This document shows, piece by piece, positions 16,072 to 24,433 of a stretch of 64,000 nucleotides of DNA. A program made the position numbers and the translations under genes. Origin of the DNA: Methylovorus sp035565335. GTDB taxonomy: Bacteria > Pseudomonadota > Gammaproteobacteria > Burkholderiales > Methylophilaceae. The number at the start of each line of letters is the position of its first letter. The stretch's first letter is position 1. The stretch spans positions 1 to 64,000 of the forward strand of contig DATMSO010000047.1 in assembly GCA_035565335.1 (NCBI GenBank). Direction: 5' to 3'. The notes beneath the pieces are model-generated. The model had not been told where the DNA came from. It searched no databases and saw nothing but the letters and a program-made list of their open reading frames with translations.

Positions 16072-19000
16072 ATGAATATTTCCGCCTATTCCATCCGCAA
16101 CCCGATACCGGCCATTCTGCTGTTTGGCCTGCTCAGCATTGTCGGGCTGTTTGCCTTCAAAACCTCCAAGGTGCAGGACTTCCCGGATATTGAGTTACCG
16201 GCTGTTAGCGTCACCGCCACGCTGGAAGGCGCCTCGCCCAGCCAGCTGGAAAATGACGTCGCCCGCAAGATCGAGGATTCCATAGCCTCGGTCGACATGG
16301 TCAAGCACATCACCACCAAGATACTGGATGGCCAGGTGACGATCTCGGTGCAGTTCCAGCTGGAAAAATCGGTCTCCGATGCCGAAAACGACGTGCGCTC
16401 GGCGGTCTCGCGCGTGCGCTCCGAGCTGCCGGCAGACACCAAAGACCCCATCGTCTCGCGCATTACCACCTCAGGCTCTGCCATCGTCAACTACAGCGTC
16501 ACCGCCAACGATCTGGATGAACGCGACCTCAGCTGGCTGATCGACAACGAGATCGCCAAGAAAATGCTGTCCGTCACCGGGGTAGGCAAGTTTGAACGTG
16601 TGGGCGGCGTCGACCGCGAAGTGCGCATTTCGCTGGATCCGGAAAAAATGGTGGCATTGGGCGTCAGCGCCGCCACTGTCTCTTCCGAATTGCGCCGCAT
16701 GCAGCTGGAAAGCTCGGGCGGGCGAACCGATCTGGGCGGCATACGCCAGCAGGTACGTACGCTAGGCACGGTAAAGGTAGCGAGCCAGCTGCGTGACCTG
16801 CAGTTGCCCACGCTCACCGGCACCTATGTCACCCTGGGCCAGGTAGCCGATGTCGAGGACACCATTGCTGAACGCAGCCATATTGCCATGATGGATGGCA
16901 AACCAGTGGTCGGCTTTGAAATCACGCGTAGCAAGGGCGAGAGCGAAACCGGCCTCAAGGCGCGTCTTGACCAGGCCGTGGCCGAATTCAATGCTGGCCA
17001 CCCCGGTGTCAAGATCGCCACCGCCTGGGAAAACGTCACGCCGGTGCAGGACAACTTCGACGGCTCCATGCACCTGCTGTACGAAGGTGCCGTGCTGGCG
17101 GTGCTGGTGGTGATGCTGTTCCTGCGGGATTTCCGCGCCACCATTATTGCCGCCGTGGCACTGCCGCTCAGTGTATTGCCCACCTTTATCGGCATGAGCG
17201 TGTTTGGCTACACCATCAACACCGTCACCCTGCTATCGCTGGCGCTGGTGGTGGGGATTCTGGTGGACGATGCGATTGTGGAAATCGAAAATATCGCGCG
17301 CCACCTCAATATGGGCAAATCGCCGCGCGAAGCGGCCATGGAAGCGGCGGACGAGATCGGCATGGCGGTGATCGCCACCACCTTTGCCCTGATCGCGGTC
17401 TTCCTGCCCACGGCTTTCATGTCCGGCATCGCTGGCAAGTTTTTCAAGCAGTTTGGCTGGACGGCAGTCTTTGCCATTTTTGCCTCGCTGGCCGTGGCGC
17501 GTCTGATCACGCCGATGATGGCGGCTTACTTTCTCAAGCCCAAACCGGAAAAAGCCGAGACCGATGGCTGGATCACCCGGCGCTACCTGGCCCTGGTGGC
17601 ATGGTCGGTACGCCACCGCCTGGTGACCGTCAGCCTGGCGCTGCTGTTTTTCGTGGGCTCACTCATGCTGATTCCCCTGCTGCCCAAGGGCTTTGTACCG
17701 CCGGCTGACCGCAGCATGACGCTGGTGAATATCGAGCTGGCACCAGGTGCCCATCTGCAGGACACCGCCAGGGCCGCCGACCAGGTACGTGAGCTGATCA
17801 GCAAGAACCCCAATGTGCGCCATGTGTATAGCAGCATAGGCAATGGCACTTCGGGCCAGGGCTTTTCGGCAGGCTCTACCGCTGAAAACCGCAAAGCCGT
17901 GCTGACGGTGGTGATGGTGCATCGCACGGAGCGCAGCATTACTCAGCAGAAGATTGAGGGGCAACTGCGCGAAGCTCTAGGTGCCCTGCCCGGCATGCGC
18001 ATCAAGGTGGGCTCGCTGGATACTGGCGTGAAGATGGTGCTCAACCTGCAAAGCGATGACCCGCTGGCCCTGAGCGAAGCCACCACCGAAGTGATGCGGG
18101 GCCTGCGCACCCTGCGCAATATCGGCAATGTGTATTCCAATGCCAGCCTGGTGCAACCGGAAGTCATCATCCGGCCAGACACCGCCCGCGCTGCCGCCCT
18201 TGGGGTGACCACGCGCGATATTGCCGATGTGGTACGCATTGCCACCGCAGGCGATTACGACATCAACCTGCCCAAGCTCAATCTGGCCGACCGGCAGGTG
18301 CCTATCCGCATTCAGTTTCCCGAAAGCTTCCGCACCGATCTGGATGCCATTTCGCGCCTGACGGTCAGTGGCACCAACGGCCCGGTGCGCATAGGCAATA
18401 TTGCCGATATACACATGGGTAGCGGCCCGGCGCAGATTGACCGCTTCAAGCGCGTGCGCAATGTGTCGATAGAAGTGGAGCTGGGCCAGCGCGAACTGGG
18501 CGCGGTCTATGCCGAAGCCATGCAGCTGCCGGCGATCAAGAATCTGCCGCCTAGCGTGCATATCGTGCCGTCGAGCGATGCTGAGAACATGAATGATCTG
18601 TTCCAGAGCTTTGGTCTGGCAATGGCGATTGGCGTGCTGTGCATTTATGCCGTGCTGGTACTGCTGTTCCGCGATTTCATGCAGCCATTGACCATCCTGA
18701 TGGCCTTGCCACTGAGCATAGGCGGCGCCTTTGTGCTGTTGCTGCTTACTGGCAAAAGCTTCTCCATGCCCTCGCTGATCGGCTTGCTGATGCTGATGGG
18801 CATTGTCAGCAAAAACTCCATTCTGCTGGTGGAATACGCCATCATGGCGCGCAGCGGAGGCCATGGCAGCGGGCAACCACAGCTGTCACGCATGGAAGCG
18901 CTGATCGATGCCTGCCGCAAACGCGCGCGCCCCATCATCATGACCACGCTGGCCATGGGCGCAGGCATGGTGCCGATTGCCCTGGGCCTGGGCGCGGACC

Positions 19001-19158
19001 CCAGCTTCCGTTCGCCGATGGCGATTGCGGTGATTGGCGGCTTGATCACCTCCACCATCCTGAGTCTGATCGTGATTCCCGCCGTGTATACCTTTGTGGA
19101 TGATGGTGAGCAGTGGCTGCGTACCCGCTGGCAGCGGCGCAGCGGCCATGCACATTAG
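16072..19158 (+). CDS. RND-family efflux pump (inner-membrane permease)
   Basis: 1028 aa HAE1-type RND transporter, full length. The N-terminal helix MNISAYSIRNPIPAILLFGL, two periplasmic porter regions and twelve membrane helices are present. The proton-relay pair LVVGILVDDAIVEIEN (two Asp in helix 4) and LMLMGIVSKNSILLVEYA (Lys in helix 10) are intact, so the pump should be active. The start is at 16072, 10 bases after the adaptor stop; the frame open from 16033 overlaps the adaptor. Proton-driven export of drugs or organic compounds is the family role; the substrate is unknown. Confidence 0.92.
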   Translation: MNISAYSIRNPIPAILLFGLLSIVGLFAFKTSKVQDFPDIELPAVSVTATLEGASPSQLENDVARKIEDSIASVDMVKHITTKILDGQVTISVQFQLEKSVSDAENDVRSAVSRVRSELPADTKDPIVSRITTSGSAIVNYSVTANDLDERDLSWLIDNEIAKKMLSVTGVGKFERVGGVDREVRISLDPEKMVALGVSAATVSSELRRMQLESSGGRTDLGGIRQQVRTLGTVKVASQLRDLQLPTLTGTYVTLGQVADVEDTIAERSHIAMMDGKPVVGFEITRSKGESETGLKARLDQAVAEFNAGHPGVKIATAWENVTPVQDNFDGSMHLLYEGAVLAVLVVMLFLRDFRATIIAAVALPLSVLPTFIGMSVFGYTINTVTLLSLALVVGILVDDAIVEIENIARHLNMGKSPREAAMEAADEIGMAVIATTFALIAVFLPTAFMSGIAGKFFKQFGWTAVFAIFASLAVARLITPMMAAYFLKPKPEKAETDGWITRRYLALVAWSVRHRLVTVSLALLFFVGSLMLIPLLPKGFVPPADRSMTLVNIELAPGAHLQDTARAADQVRELISKNPNVRHVYSSIGNGTSGQGFSAGSTAENRKAVLTVVMVHRTERSITQQKIEGQLREALGALPGMRIKVGSLDTGVKMVLNLQSDDPLALSEATTEVMRGLRTLRNIGNVYSNASLVQPEVIIRPDTARAAALGVTTRDIADVVRIATAGDYDINLPKLNLADRQVPIRIQFPESFRTDLDAISRLTVSGTNGPVRIGNIADIHMGSGPAQIDRFKRVRNVSIEVELGQRELGAVYAEAMQLPAIKNLPPSVHIVPSSDAENMNDLFQSFGLAMAIGVLCIYAVLVLLFRDFMQPLTILMALPLSIGGAFVLLLLTGKSFSMPSLIGLLMLMGIVSKNSILLVEYAIMARSGGHGSGQPQLSRMEALIDACRKRARPIIMTTLAMGAGMVPIALGLGADPSFRSPMAIAVIGGLITSTILSLIVIPAVYTFVDDGEQWLRTRWQRRSGHAH

Positions 19159-19169
19159 CCATCGCCGTT

Positions 19170-19206
19170 AAAAAGCCTGCCTCCGGCCTTGTGGCCGGAG
19201 GCAGGC
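19170..19206 (-). terminator. Strong terminator of the ssuD operon, shared convergent hairpin
   Basis: A perfect 14-bp stem (19175-19188 with 19193-19206) with a 4-base loop is followed on the minus strand by TTTTT. It ends the leftward ssuD operon, and its stem could also stall transcription from the convergent RND operon. Confidence 0.8.
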
Positions 19207-19294
19207 AGGTGCCAGAGTGTGCCGAGGTCAGGCGCTGGTGATCCTGACGCTGGTAATCCTGGAGATAGCAATCCTGAAGCCGCTACCGGCAAAC

Positions 19295-20206
19295 TCAGGC
19301 GGTGGTAGCGACGGCCGACCGGTTAGCGGATTTACCGGCGATACCCGTTGCAGGCGGCGCGATCTGCAACAGGCGCGCGGCATTCTGGTAAAACACCTTA
19401 TCCAGCACGCTATCCTTGAACCCCAGTGCGGCAAAGTCATCCACCGATTGCCGCATGGCGCGGAAAGGATACGACGAGCCAAACAGCAGCTGGTCAGCCA
19501 AAAAGCTGTTGGCCGATTCCACATAGAGTTGCGAACCCGGCTGGAAGATATACATATCCGGCACCAGGTAGAGATTATCGTAGCGGAAAGCCGCGCCTAT
19601 GATCTCGTTCACATACGGATAATAGCCATGGAAGCAGATGATCTTGAGCCGCGGGTAACGACGTGCCAGCCGCGCCACTGCCTCCGGCCGGGCAAAGGCA
19701 AAGTCAGGCGTGGTGGGGCCGGACATCAGGCACACCGGCACATCAAAATGCAGGCACTCTTCATACACCGGATAAAACACCGGGTCATCGGCCTCTAGCG
19801 CAGGCTCGCCAAAGCCCGGCTCGATATTGATGGCACGAAAGCCAAAGGTATTGATGGCGCGATTGATTTCCTCAATCGCGCTTTTTTCACCGCGTTGCTG
19901 GATATCCACCGAACCCAGGCCGATCAGCTTATCGCTATGGCCTACCAGGGCGGCAATCTCGTCATTGTCTATTGTCAGGCTCGGCGTTTCGCGCCCGACC
20001 ACCACCGCCTTGCTCACGCCCGCCGCCTCTATCTCGGCCAGATAGCCTTCGATGGTATACGAGCGGCGGAAATGCTCGGGGTCGTGCGAACCGACGCGGC
20101 GATTCAGCCAGACGGCGGTATCGTAGGCCGCGGTGTCCGGCGTGGCGCCGAAGAAGTCATGCAGGTAAGCCGGCCGGCTCCGCATATCGATAATGGCTTG
20201 CGTCAT
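19295..20206 (-). CDS. Amidohydrolase-2-like protein lacking metal ligands
   Basis: 303 aa TIM-barrel protein of the amidohydrolase_2 type, by overall pattern (GVSKAVVVGRE, GFRAINIEPGF, YPRLKIICFHGYYPYV, LLFGSSYPFRAM, NAARLL). The family's metal and catalytic residues look replaced: the HxH of strand 1 is R9-x-R11 in IIDMRSRP, the strand-5 His is Met161 (VPVCLMSG), and the catalytic Asp of GSDYP is Ser (GSSYP, 243-247). Only His193 remains. It probably does not act as a classic metallohydrolase. The ATG at 20206 is preferred to a TTG at 20239. Last gene of the ssuD operon, 110 bases after the SfnB-like gene; a role in sulfur scavenging is inferred from position. Confidence 0.7.
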   Translation of the reverse strand: MTQAIIDMRSRPAYLHDFFGATPDTAAYDTAVWLNRRVGSHDPEHFRRSYTIEGYLAEIEAAGVSKAVVVGRETPSLTIDNDEIAALVGHSDKLIGLGSVDIQQRGEKSAIEEINRAINTFGFRAINIEPGFGEPALEADDPVFYPVYEECLHFDVPVCLMSGPTTPDFAFARPEAVARLARRYPRLKIICFHGYYPYVNEIIGAAFRYDNLYLVPDMYIFQPGSQLYVESANSFLADQLLFGSSYPFRAMRQSVDDFAALGFKDSVLDKVFYQNAARLLQIAPPATGIAGKSANRSAVATTA

Positions 20207-20316
20207 GATATTTTCGTGTTGCCCAATGTAGTTAATCAATGTGTTCAGTCAAGCAGCGCAACGGGTAAACCCGCGCACTGCCTCAAGTCATGTTGTCGCG
20301 CAGACAAATTCAAAAA

Positions 20317-21519
20317 TCAGGAATAAAAACTGGCGGTGGGATACTGGCCGTTCAGCGCCCAGTCGCCCAGATCGCGCAGCTTGTAATCCACCGGATCGTG
20401 CAGGGTGTAGACCCGCAAGTTGCGCCAGAAACGGTCCAGCCGCAGGCGTGCAGTGGTGGCGCGCGCGCCGGCCACCTCAAACATGCGTGAGGTCACATCC
20501 AGCCCGCTGCGGGTGATATTGACCTTGGCGGCAAACACCGCCAGCGCCAGCTGGCCGCGCTCTTCTTCGCCCAGCGCCAGGTCTTTGGCCCAAGCCGCAT
20601 CAAGCAAGGTGGCCGCATGGTCAGCCAGCACGCGCGAGGCTTCGAGGCTGGCCCAGAATTCGCCGTAATGCAGCAGGGTGTAGGGGTCTTGCTGGACGGT
20701 GGCCGCCAGCGAGCCGGACCAGACGCGCGAACTCTGGCGCGTGTACTGGCTGGCTTCTGCCAGCGCGCCTTCGGCAATGCCCTGGTAGATATTGGTAAAA
20801 ATCAGCTGGGCCACTAGCGAACGCAGGCTGGAAAACGGCGAGCTCAAGGGGCCGGGATTCATCAGCAGCTCATCGGCCTCCACCCGCAAATTCGTGAATT
20901 CGGCACTGCCGCTATCGGTCTGGCGCTGGCCCATGTTGTCCCAGTCATGATGAAGCGCTATACCGGCGCGGCTGGTCGGCACAGCCGCCACCAGAAAACG
21001 TCCAGTATCGGCCTCAATCGCCGAGACAATCAGGCGATCCGAATCCGTGGCGCCGGAGCAAAAGCTTTTCTGGCCATGAAATAGGTAATGATCCCCTGCA
21101 GGCGTGGCGATGGTGCGGTTATCCAGCGGGTTGAGCGCATTGCCCCACCAGAGATTTTTCTCGGCTGTCTCGCGCCAAAGGGTCTGCCATTGCGTCTCGG
21201 TGGCATACAGCCGCACCGAAGCCAGCATCAGAAACTGAAAGGCAAACACCTGGGCTATCGAGCTATCGGCCCGCGCAATGGTGCGGATGATGCGGTAGAG
21301 CTGCGACCAGTTGCCGCCCAGGCCGCCCCACTCCACCGGAATCAGCAGCTTGAGCAATCCGCTCTGGCGCACGGCGTCGCGCTGGGCGTAGGGGGTGCCA
21401 CCCTGCACATCGCGCTCGGCGGCAGTTTTGGCCAGATAAGCCGCCAGCTGCTCGGCGCGATGCTGCGGGCTACCCTCAAACACCGGGGGTAAGTGGACTT
21501 CGTTGGCTATCGTATTCAT
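20317..21519 (-). CDS. SfnB/DszC-like flavin-dependent monooxygenase (acyl-CoA dehydrogenase fold)
   Basis: 400 aa. The acyl-CoA dehydrogenase fold is clear: GQKSFCSGATDSDRLIVSA (about 140-160), GQRQTDSGSAEF, and a C-terminal RLDRFWRNLRVYTLHDPVDYK ending QYPTASFYS. It is very close in pattern to the gene at 23154, so they are paralogues, and more distant from sfnB at 11366. Related enzymes such as DszC use FMNH2 and oxygen to oxidise organosulfur compounds. The ATG at 21519 follows ssuD by 10 bases; upstream in-frame codons overlap ssuD and lack support. SfnC is another possible name. Confidence 0.8.
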   Translation of the reverse strand: MNTIANEVHLPPVFEGSPQHRAEQLAAYLAKTAAERDVQGGTPYAQRDAVRQSGLLKLLIPVEWGGLGGNWSQLYRIIRTIARADSSIAQVFAFQFLMLASVRLYATETQWQTLWRETAEKNLWWGNALNPLDNRTIATPAGDHYLFHGQKSFCSGATDSDRLIVSAIEADTGRFLVAAVPTSRAGIALHHDWDNMGQRQTDSGSAEFTNLRVEADELLMNPGPLSSPFSSLRSLVAQLIFTNIYQGIAEGALAEASQYTRQSSRVWSGSLAATVQQDPYTLLHYGEFWASLEASRVLADHAATLLDAAWAKDLALGEEERGQLALAVFAAKVNITRSGLDVTSRMFEVAGARATTARLRLDRFWRNLRVYTLHDPVDYKLRDLGDWALNGQYPTASFYS

Positions 21520-21529
21520 GCAGGGTCTT

Positions 21530-22675
21530 TCAGGAAGCAGAGACTTGCGGGCCGCGGTGGGACAATGCCTCGCCAAACGGACCGGTCAGATTGGTTTTGA
21601 TGGCGGCTTCGCTGCCAGCCTTGATCGTCAGCGGCAGCAGCGGGAACAACAGTTCCGCCACGCGATAAGACTCTTCCAGATGCGGATAACCGGAAAAAAT
21701 GAAATATTCGATGCCGAGATCGGCATACTCCTGCATACGGGCGGCCACTTCTTGCGGGCTGCCGACCAGCGCAGTACCAGCCCCGCCACGCACCAGGCCC
21801 ACACCTGCCCACAGGTTGGGTGACACCACCAGCTTATCGCGGCGGCCACCATGCAGAGCGCTCATTTTCTGCTGCCCCACAGAATCAAAACGAGCCACGG
21901 CGGCCTGCGCTGCCGCGATCGTTTCATCCGTCACCTGCGAGATCAGCTCATCGGCGGCCTGCCAGGCTTGTTCGGCAGTTTCGCGCACGATCACATGCAG
22001 GCGTATGCCGAATTTCACCTTGCGACCCTTGGCGGCAGCGGCAGCGCGCACGGCAGCGATTTTTTCGGCCACGGCAGCCGGCGGTTCTCCCCAGGTCAGG
22101 TAGACATCAATATGCTCGGCCGTCAGGTCTATCGCCGCCGGGGATGAGCCGCCGATAAACAGCGGCGGATAAGGCGTCTGCAAGGCGCCGGTCGGCAGGC
22201 TGGCGTCTTTCACATGGATATAGTCGCCATCGAGGCTGATGGTTTCGCCCTGCAGCACCGATTTCCATACTTGCAGGAATTCGTCCGTTTCGGCATAGCG
22301 TTCGTCGTGCGATAAAAAGCTGCCGTCGGCCTGCTGCTCGGCGGGGTCCCCGCCTGCCACCACATTCACCAGCAGGCGACCGCCCGAGATACGGTCCAGC
22401 GTCGACGCCATGCGGGCGGACACTGTGGGCGAAGTAAAGCCGGGGCGCACCGCCACCAGAAACTTCAGGTCACGGGTTTCATTCACCAGCGAGGCGCTGA
22501 CCACCCAGGGGTCTTCGCACGAGCGCCCGGAGGGCACCAGCACCCCTTCATACCCTAGGCGATCGGCGGCCTGGGCAATCTGCTTGAGGTAGGTATATGA
22601 GGCGGGCCGGGCACCAACTGAGCTGCCTAGGTAGCGCTGGTCGCCATGGGTGGGCAAAAACCAGAATATCTGCAT
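21530..22675 (-). CDS. ssuD: FMNH2-dependent alkanesulfonate monooxygenase SsuD
   Basis: 381 aa luciferase-fold monooxygenase. The start MQIFWFLPTHGDQRYLG and the blocks ASTLDRISGGRLLVNVVAGGDP, DGSFLSHDERYAETDEFL and PPLFIGGSSPAAIDL match SsuD, which cleaves alkanesulfonates to aldehyde and sulfite using FMNH2 and O2. The start is the ATG at 22675; upstream codons encode an unrelated Cys-rich stretch without family similarity. First gene of a leftward operon with a near-perfect sigma-54 promoter 127 bases upstream. No ssuE or ssuABC lies beside it, so FMNH2 presumably comes from MsuE at 10324 or 44760, and uptake from the Liv-type transporter or a system elsewhere. Confidence 0.9.
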   Translation of the reverse strand: MQIFWFLPTHGDQRYLGSSVGARPASYTYLKQIAQAADRLGYEGVLVPSGRSCEDPWVVSASLVNETRDLKFLVAVRPGFTSPTVSARMASTLDRISGGRLLVNVVAGGDPAEQQADGSFLSHDERYAETDEFLQVWKSVLQGETISLDGDYIHVKDASLPTGALQTPYPPLFIGGSSPAAIDLTAEHIDVYLTWGEPPAAVAEKIAAVRAAAAAKGRKVKFGIRLHVIVRETAEQAWQAADELISQVTDETIAAAQAAVARFDSVGQQKMSALHGGRRDKLVVSPNLWAGVGLVRGGAGTALVGSPQEVAARMQEYADLGIEYFIFSGYPHLEESYRVAELLFPLLPLTIKAGSEAAIKTNLTGPFGEALSHRGPQVSAS

Positions 22676-22801
22676 CGCATGTCTTTCTTTACAAGGGCAA
22701 TCTTTACAAAAGAAGCATCCACAACGCCCAAAGCCCATATACCGGGCTCCGGCCTCACAAACACTTCGTTGCATCCAAAGCAGGATGCTCCACCCTGTTC
22801 A

Positions 22802-22816
22802 GCAAAGAGCATGCCA
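22802..22816 (-). promoter_or_regulatory. Sigma-54 promoter of the ssuD operon
   Basis: On the minus strand TGGCAT, five bases, TTGC: GG and GC at the correct spacing and a perfect -12 element. It lies 127 bases before ssuD. Confidence 0.85.
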
Positions 22817-22868
22817 TTGGGTAAAACCGCGTTTTCATGGGCAAAAGCGGGCAAACCTGTTGGAAATG

Positions 22869-22915
22869 TGCTGCTCAATCAGCAGCGCATCAGTTTCACT
22901 GCTGATTGAGCAGCA
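22869..22915. promoter_or_regulatory. Inverted pair of 17-bp candidate SfnR sites
   Basis: TGCTGCTCAATCAGCAG at 22869-22885 and its exact reverse complement at 22899-22915, with centres 30 bases apart (about three helical turns). The same 17-mer occurs at 11081. It lies between two divergent sigma-54 promoters, 52 bases from the leftward -24 and 186 bases from the rightward -24, which is the enhancer position for an AAA+ activator. Confidence 0.75.
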
Positions 22916-23055
22916 ACCTGCTGGCTTGAGTTGAGGTGATGCACAGCAGCGGCTGGGCATCCTCTGCGAGGTCAACCGCAGAGTGATAGCTCAGCAAGAC
23001 CAGCAGGCGCAAGGCTTGCAAGCCTTGAGTATTGGCATGCAGGGCCGTTTAGCGC

Positions 23056-23072
23056 CTGCTGCCAGAGCAGCA
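23056..23072 (-). promoter_or_regulatory. Degenerate candidate SfnR site near the 23154 promoter
   Basis: CTGCTGCCAGAGCAGCA matches the reverse motif at 14 of 17 positions, keeping both arms. It lies 29 bases upstream of the -24 element at 23102, close for an enhancer, so it may be a weak or modulating site. Confidence 0.4.
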
Positions 23073-23101
23073 TATGAATATGCCTAACAAGTATTTCAGG
23101 C

Positions 23102-23116
23102 TGGCATGCTATGTGC
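23102..23116 (+). promoter_or_regulatory. Sigma-54 promoter of the SfnB-like/sfnR/ribA operon
   Basis: TGGCAT, five bases, GTGC keeps the invariant GG and GC and the correct spacing, 37 bases before the first gene. sfnR lies in this operon, so the activator may control its own synthesis. Confidence 0.75.
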
Positions 23117-23153
23117 TGTATGGTTTATATAACAGCACGCAGGAATATAACTT

Positions 23154-24362
23154 TTGGCTATACATCAACCTTCTGTACATGCGCTCTACCCGGAGCTGGA
23201 ACCCAGAACACCGCTGGAAATCGCCCGCGCCCTGGCCAAGGAATTCGCGCTGACCGCCATTGAGCGCGACCATCTTGGTGGCACCCCAAAGGAACAGCGC
23301 GATGCCATCCGCGCCAGCGGGCTGCTCGCCATGGCGATCCCCACGCAATATGGCGGCCTGGGCGCCGACTGGCAGCAAACGCTGCAAGCCATACGCGAGT
23401 TCGCCAAGGCCGATAGCTCGCTCGCCCATGTGTTCGGTTTTCAGCACCTGATGCTGGCGACCGTGCGCCTGTTTTCCCAACCCGAGCAATGGGAGCGCTG
23501 GTTTGAGCAGACCGCCCGTCTGCAATGGTTCTGGGGCAATGCGCTGAACCCGCTGGATACCCGCACGGTGAGCCGCAGCTTCAGCCACTGGCGCGAGTTT
23601 TCCGGCAAAAAGAGTTTTTGCTCAGGCGCGCTGGATTCGGAAATGCTAATTGCCTCGGCCATTGAGCAAACCGATGGCGCGCTGGTCATCGCCGCCCTGC
23701 CCACCGGTCGTAGCGGCATTACCGTGATTCAGGATTGGGACAACATCGGCCAGCGCCAGACTGACAGCGGCAGTGTCAATTTTGAAAAGGTGCGGGTGGA
23801 AAGCCACGAAGTGCTGGCTGACCCCGGCCCATTGAGCACGCCGTTCTCGTGTTTGCGACCGCTGGTCGCCCAGTTGATACTGACCAATATCTACCTGGGC
23901 ATTGCCGAAGGCGCATTTGAGGATGCCAGGCAATACACGCTGCACGAAGCCCGCCCCTGGCAAGGTGCTGATGTCGCCAGCACGGATGCCGACCCTTATA
24001 TCCTTGGCCATTACGGCGATTTCTGGGTGGGCCTGGAAAGTTCGCGGGCGCTGTGTAACCTGGCGGCCGCACGATTGGATGAAGCATGGAGCAAGGGCAA
24101 TGTATTAAGCGATGTTGAACGCGGCCATGTGGCGGTCAGCATCAGCACGGCCAAAGTCATGGCCACCCGCGTGGGGCTGGATATTACCAGCCGCATGTTT
24201 GAAGTGGCGGGCTCGCGCGCCACGCATGCCGGGCTGCGGCTGGATCGCCACTGGCGCAATCTGCGCACGCACACCCTGCACGACCCTCTGGACTACAAGA
24301 TAAAGGAGCTGGGGCAATGGGCACTGAAACAGCAGTATCCCACCCCCACGTTTTACTCATGA
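23154..24362 (+). CDS. SfnB/DszC-like flavin-dependent monooxygenase, first gene of the sfnR operon
   Basis: 402 aa acyl-CoA-dehydrogenase-fold protein with the DszC/SfnB-type signatures GKKSFCSGALDSEMLIASA and GQRQTDSGSVNFEKV, ending QYPTPTFYS. It is a close paralogue of the product at 20317 across the divergent promoter region. A TTG start at 23154 is chosen: AGGA lies 9 bases upstream and no in-frame ATG occurs nearby. Related enzymes oxidise organosulfur compounds with FMNH2 and oxygen in the cytoplasm. Its stop overlaps a possible early start of sfnR (24359), so the two are likely coupled. Confidence 0.8.
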   Translation: MAIHQPSVHALYPELEPRTPLEIARALAKEFALTAIERDHLGGTPKEQRDAIRASGLLAMAIPTQYGGLGADWQQTLQAIREFAKADSSLAHVFGFQHLMLATVRLFSQPEQWERWFEQTARLQWFWGNALNPLDTRTVSRSFSHWREFSGKKSFCSGALDSEMLIASAIEQTDGALVIAALPTGRSGITVIQDWDNIGQRQTDSGSVNFEKVRVESHEVLADPGPLSTPFSCLRPLVAQLILTNIYLGIAEGAFEDARQYTLHEARPWQGADVASTDADPYILGHYGDFWVGLESSRALCNLAAARLDEAWSKGNVLSDVERGHVAVSISTAKVMATRVGLDITSRMFEVAGSRATHAGLRLDRHWRNLRTHTLHDPLDYKIKELGQWALKQQYPTPTFYS

Positions 24363-24433
24363 ATATGCTGAATACACGACATTTTGAATATTTTCCGGAC
24401 GATCCGATCGAAACGGCTGTAAAGGACGACGCG

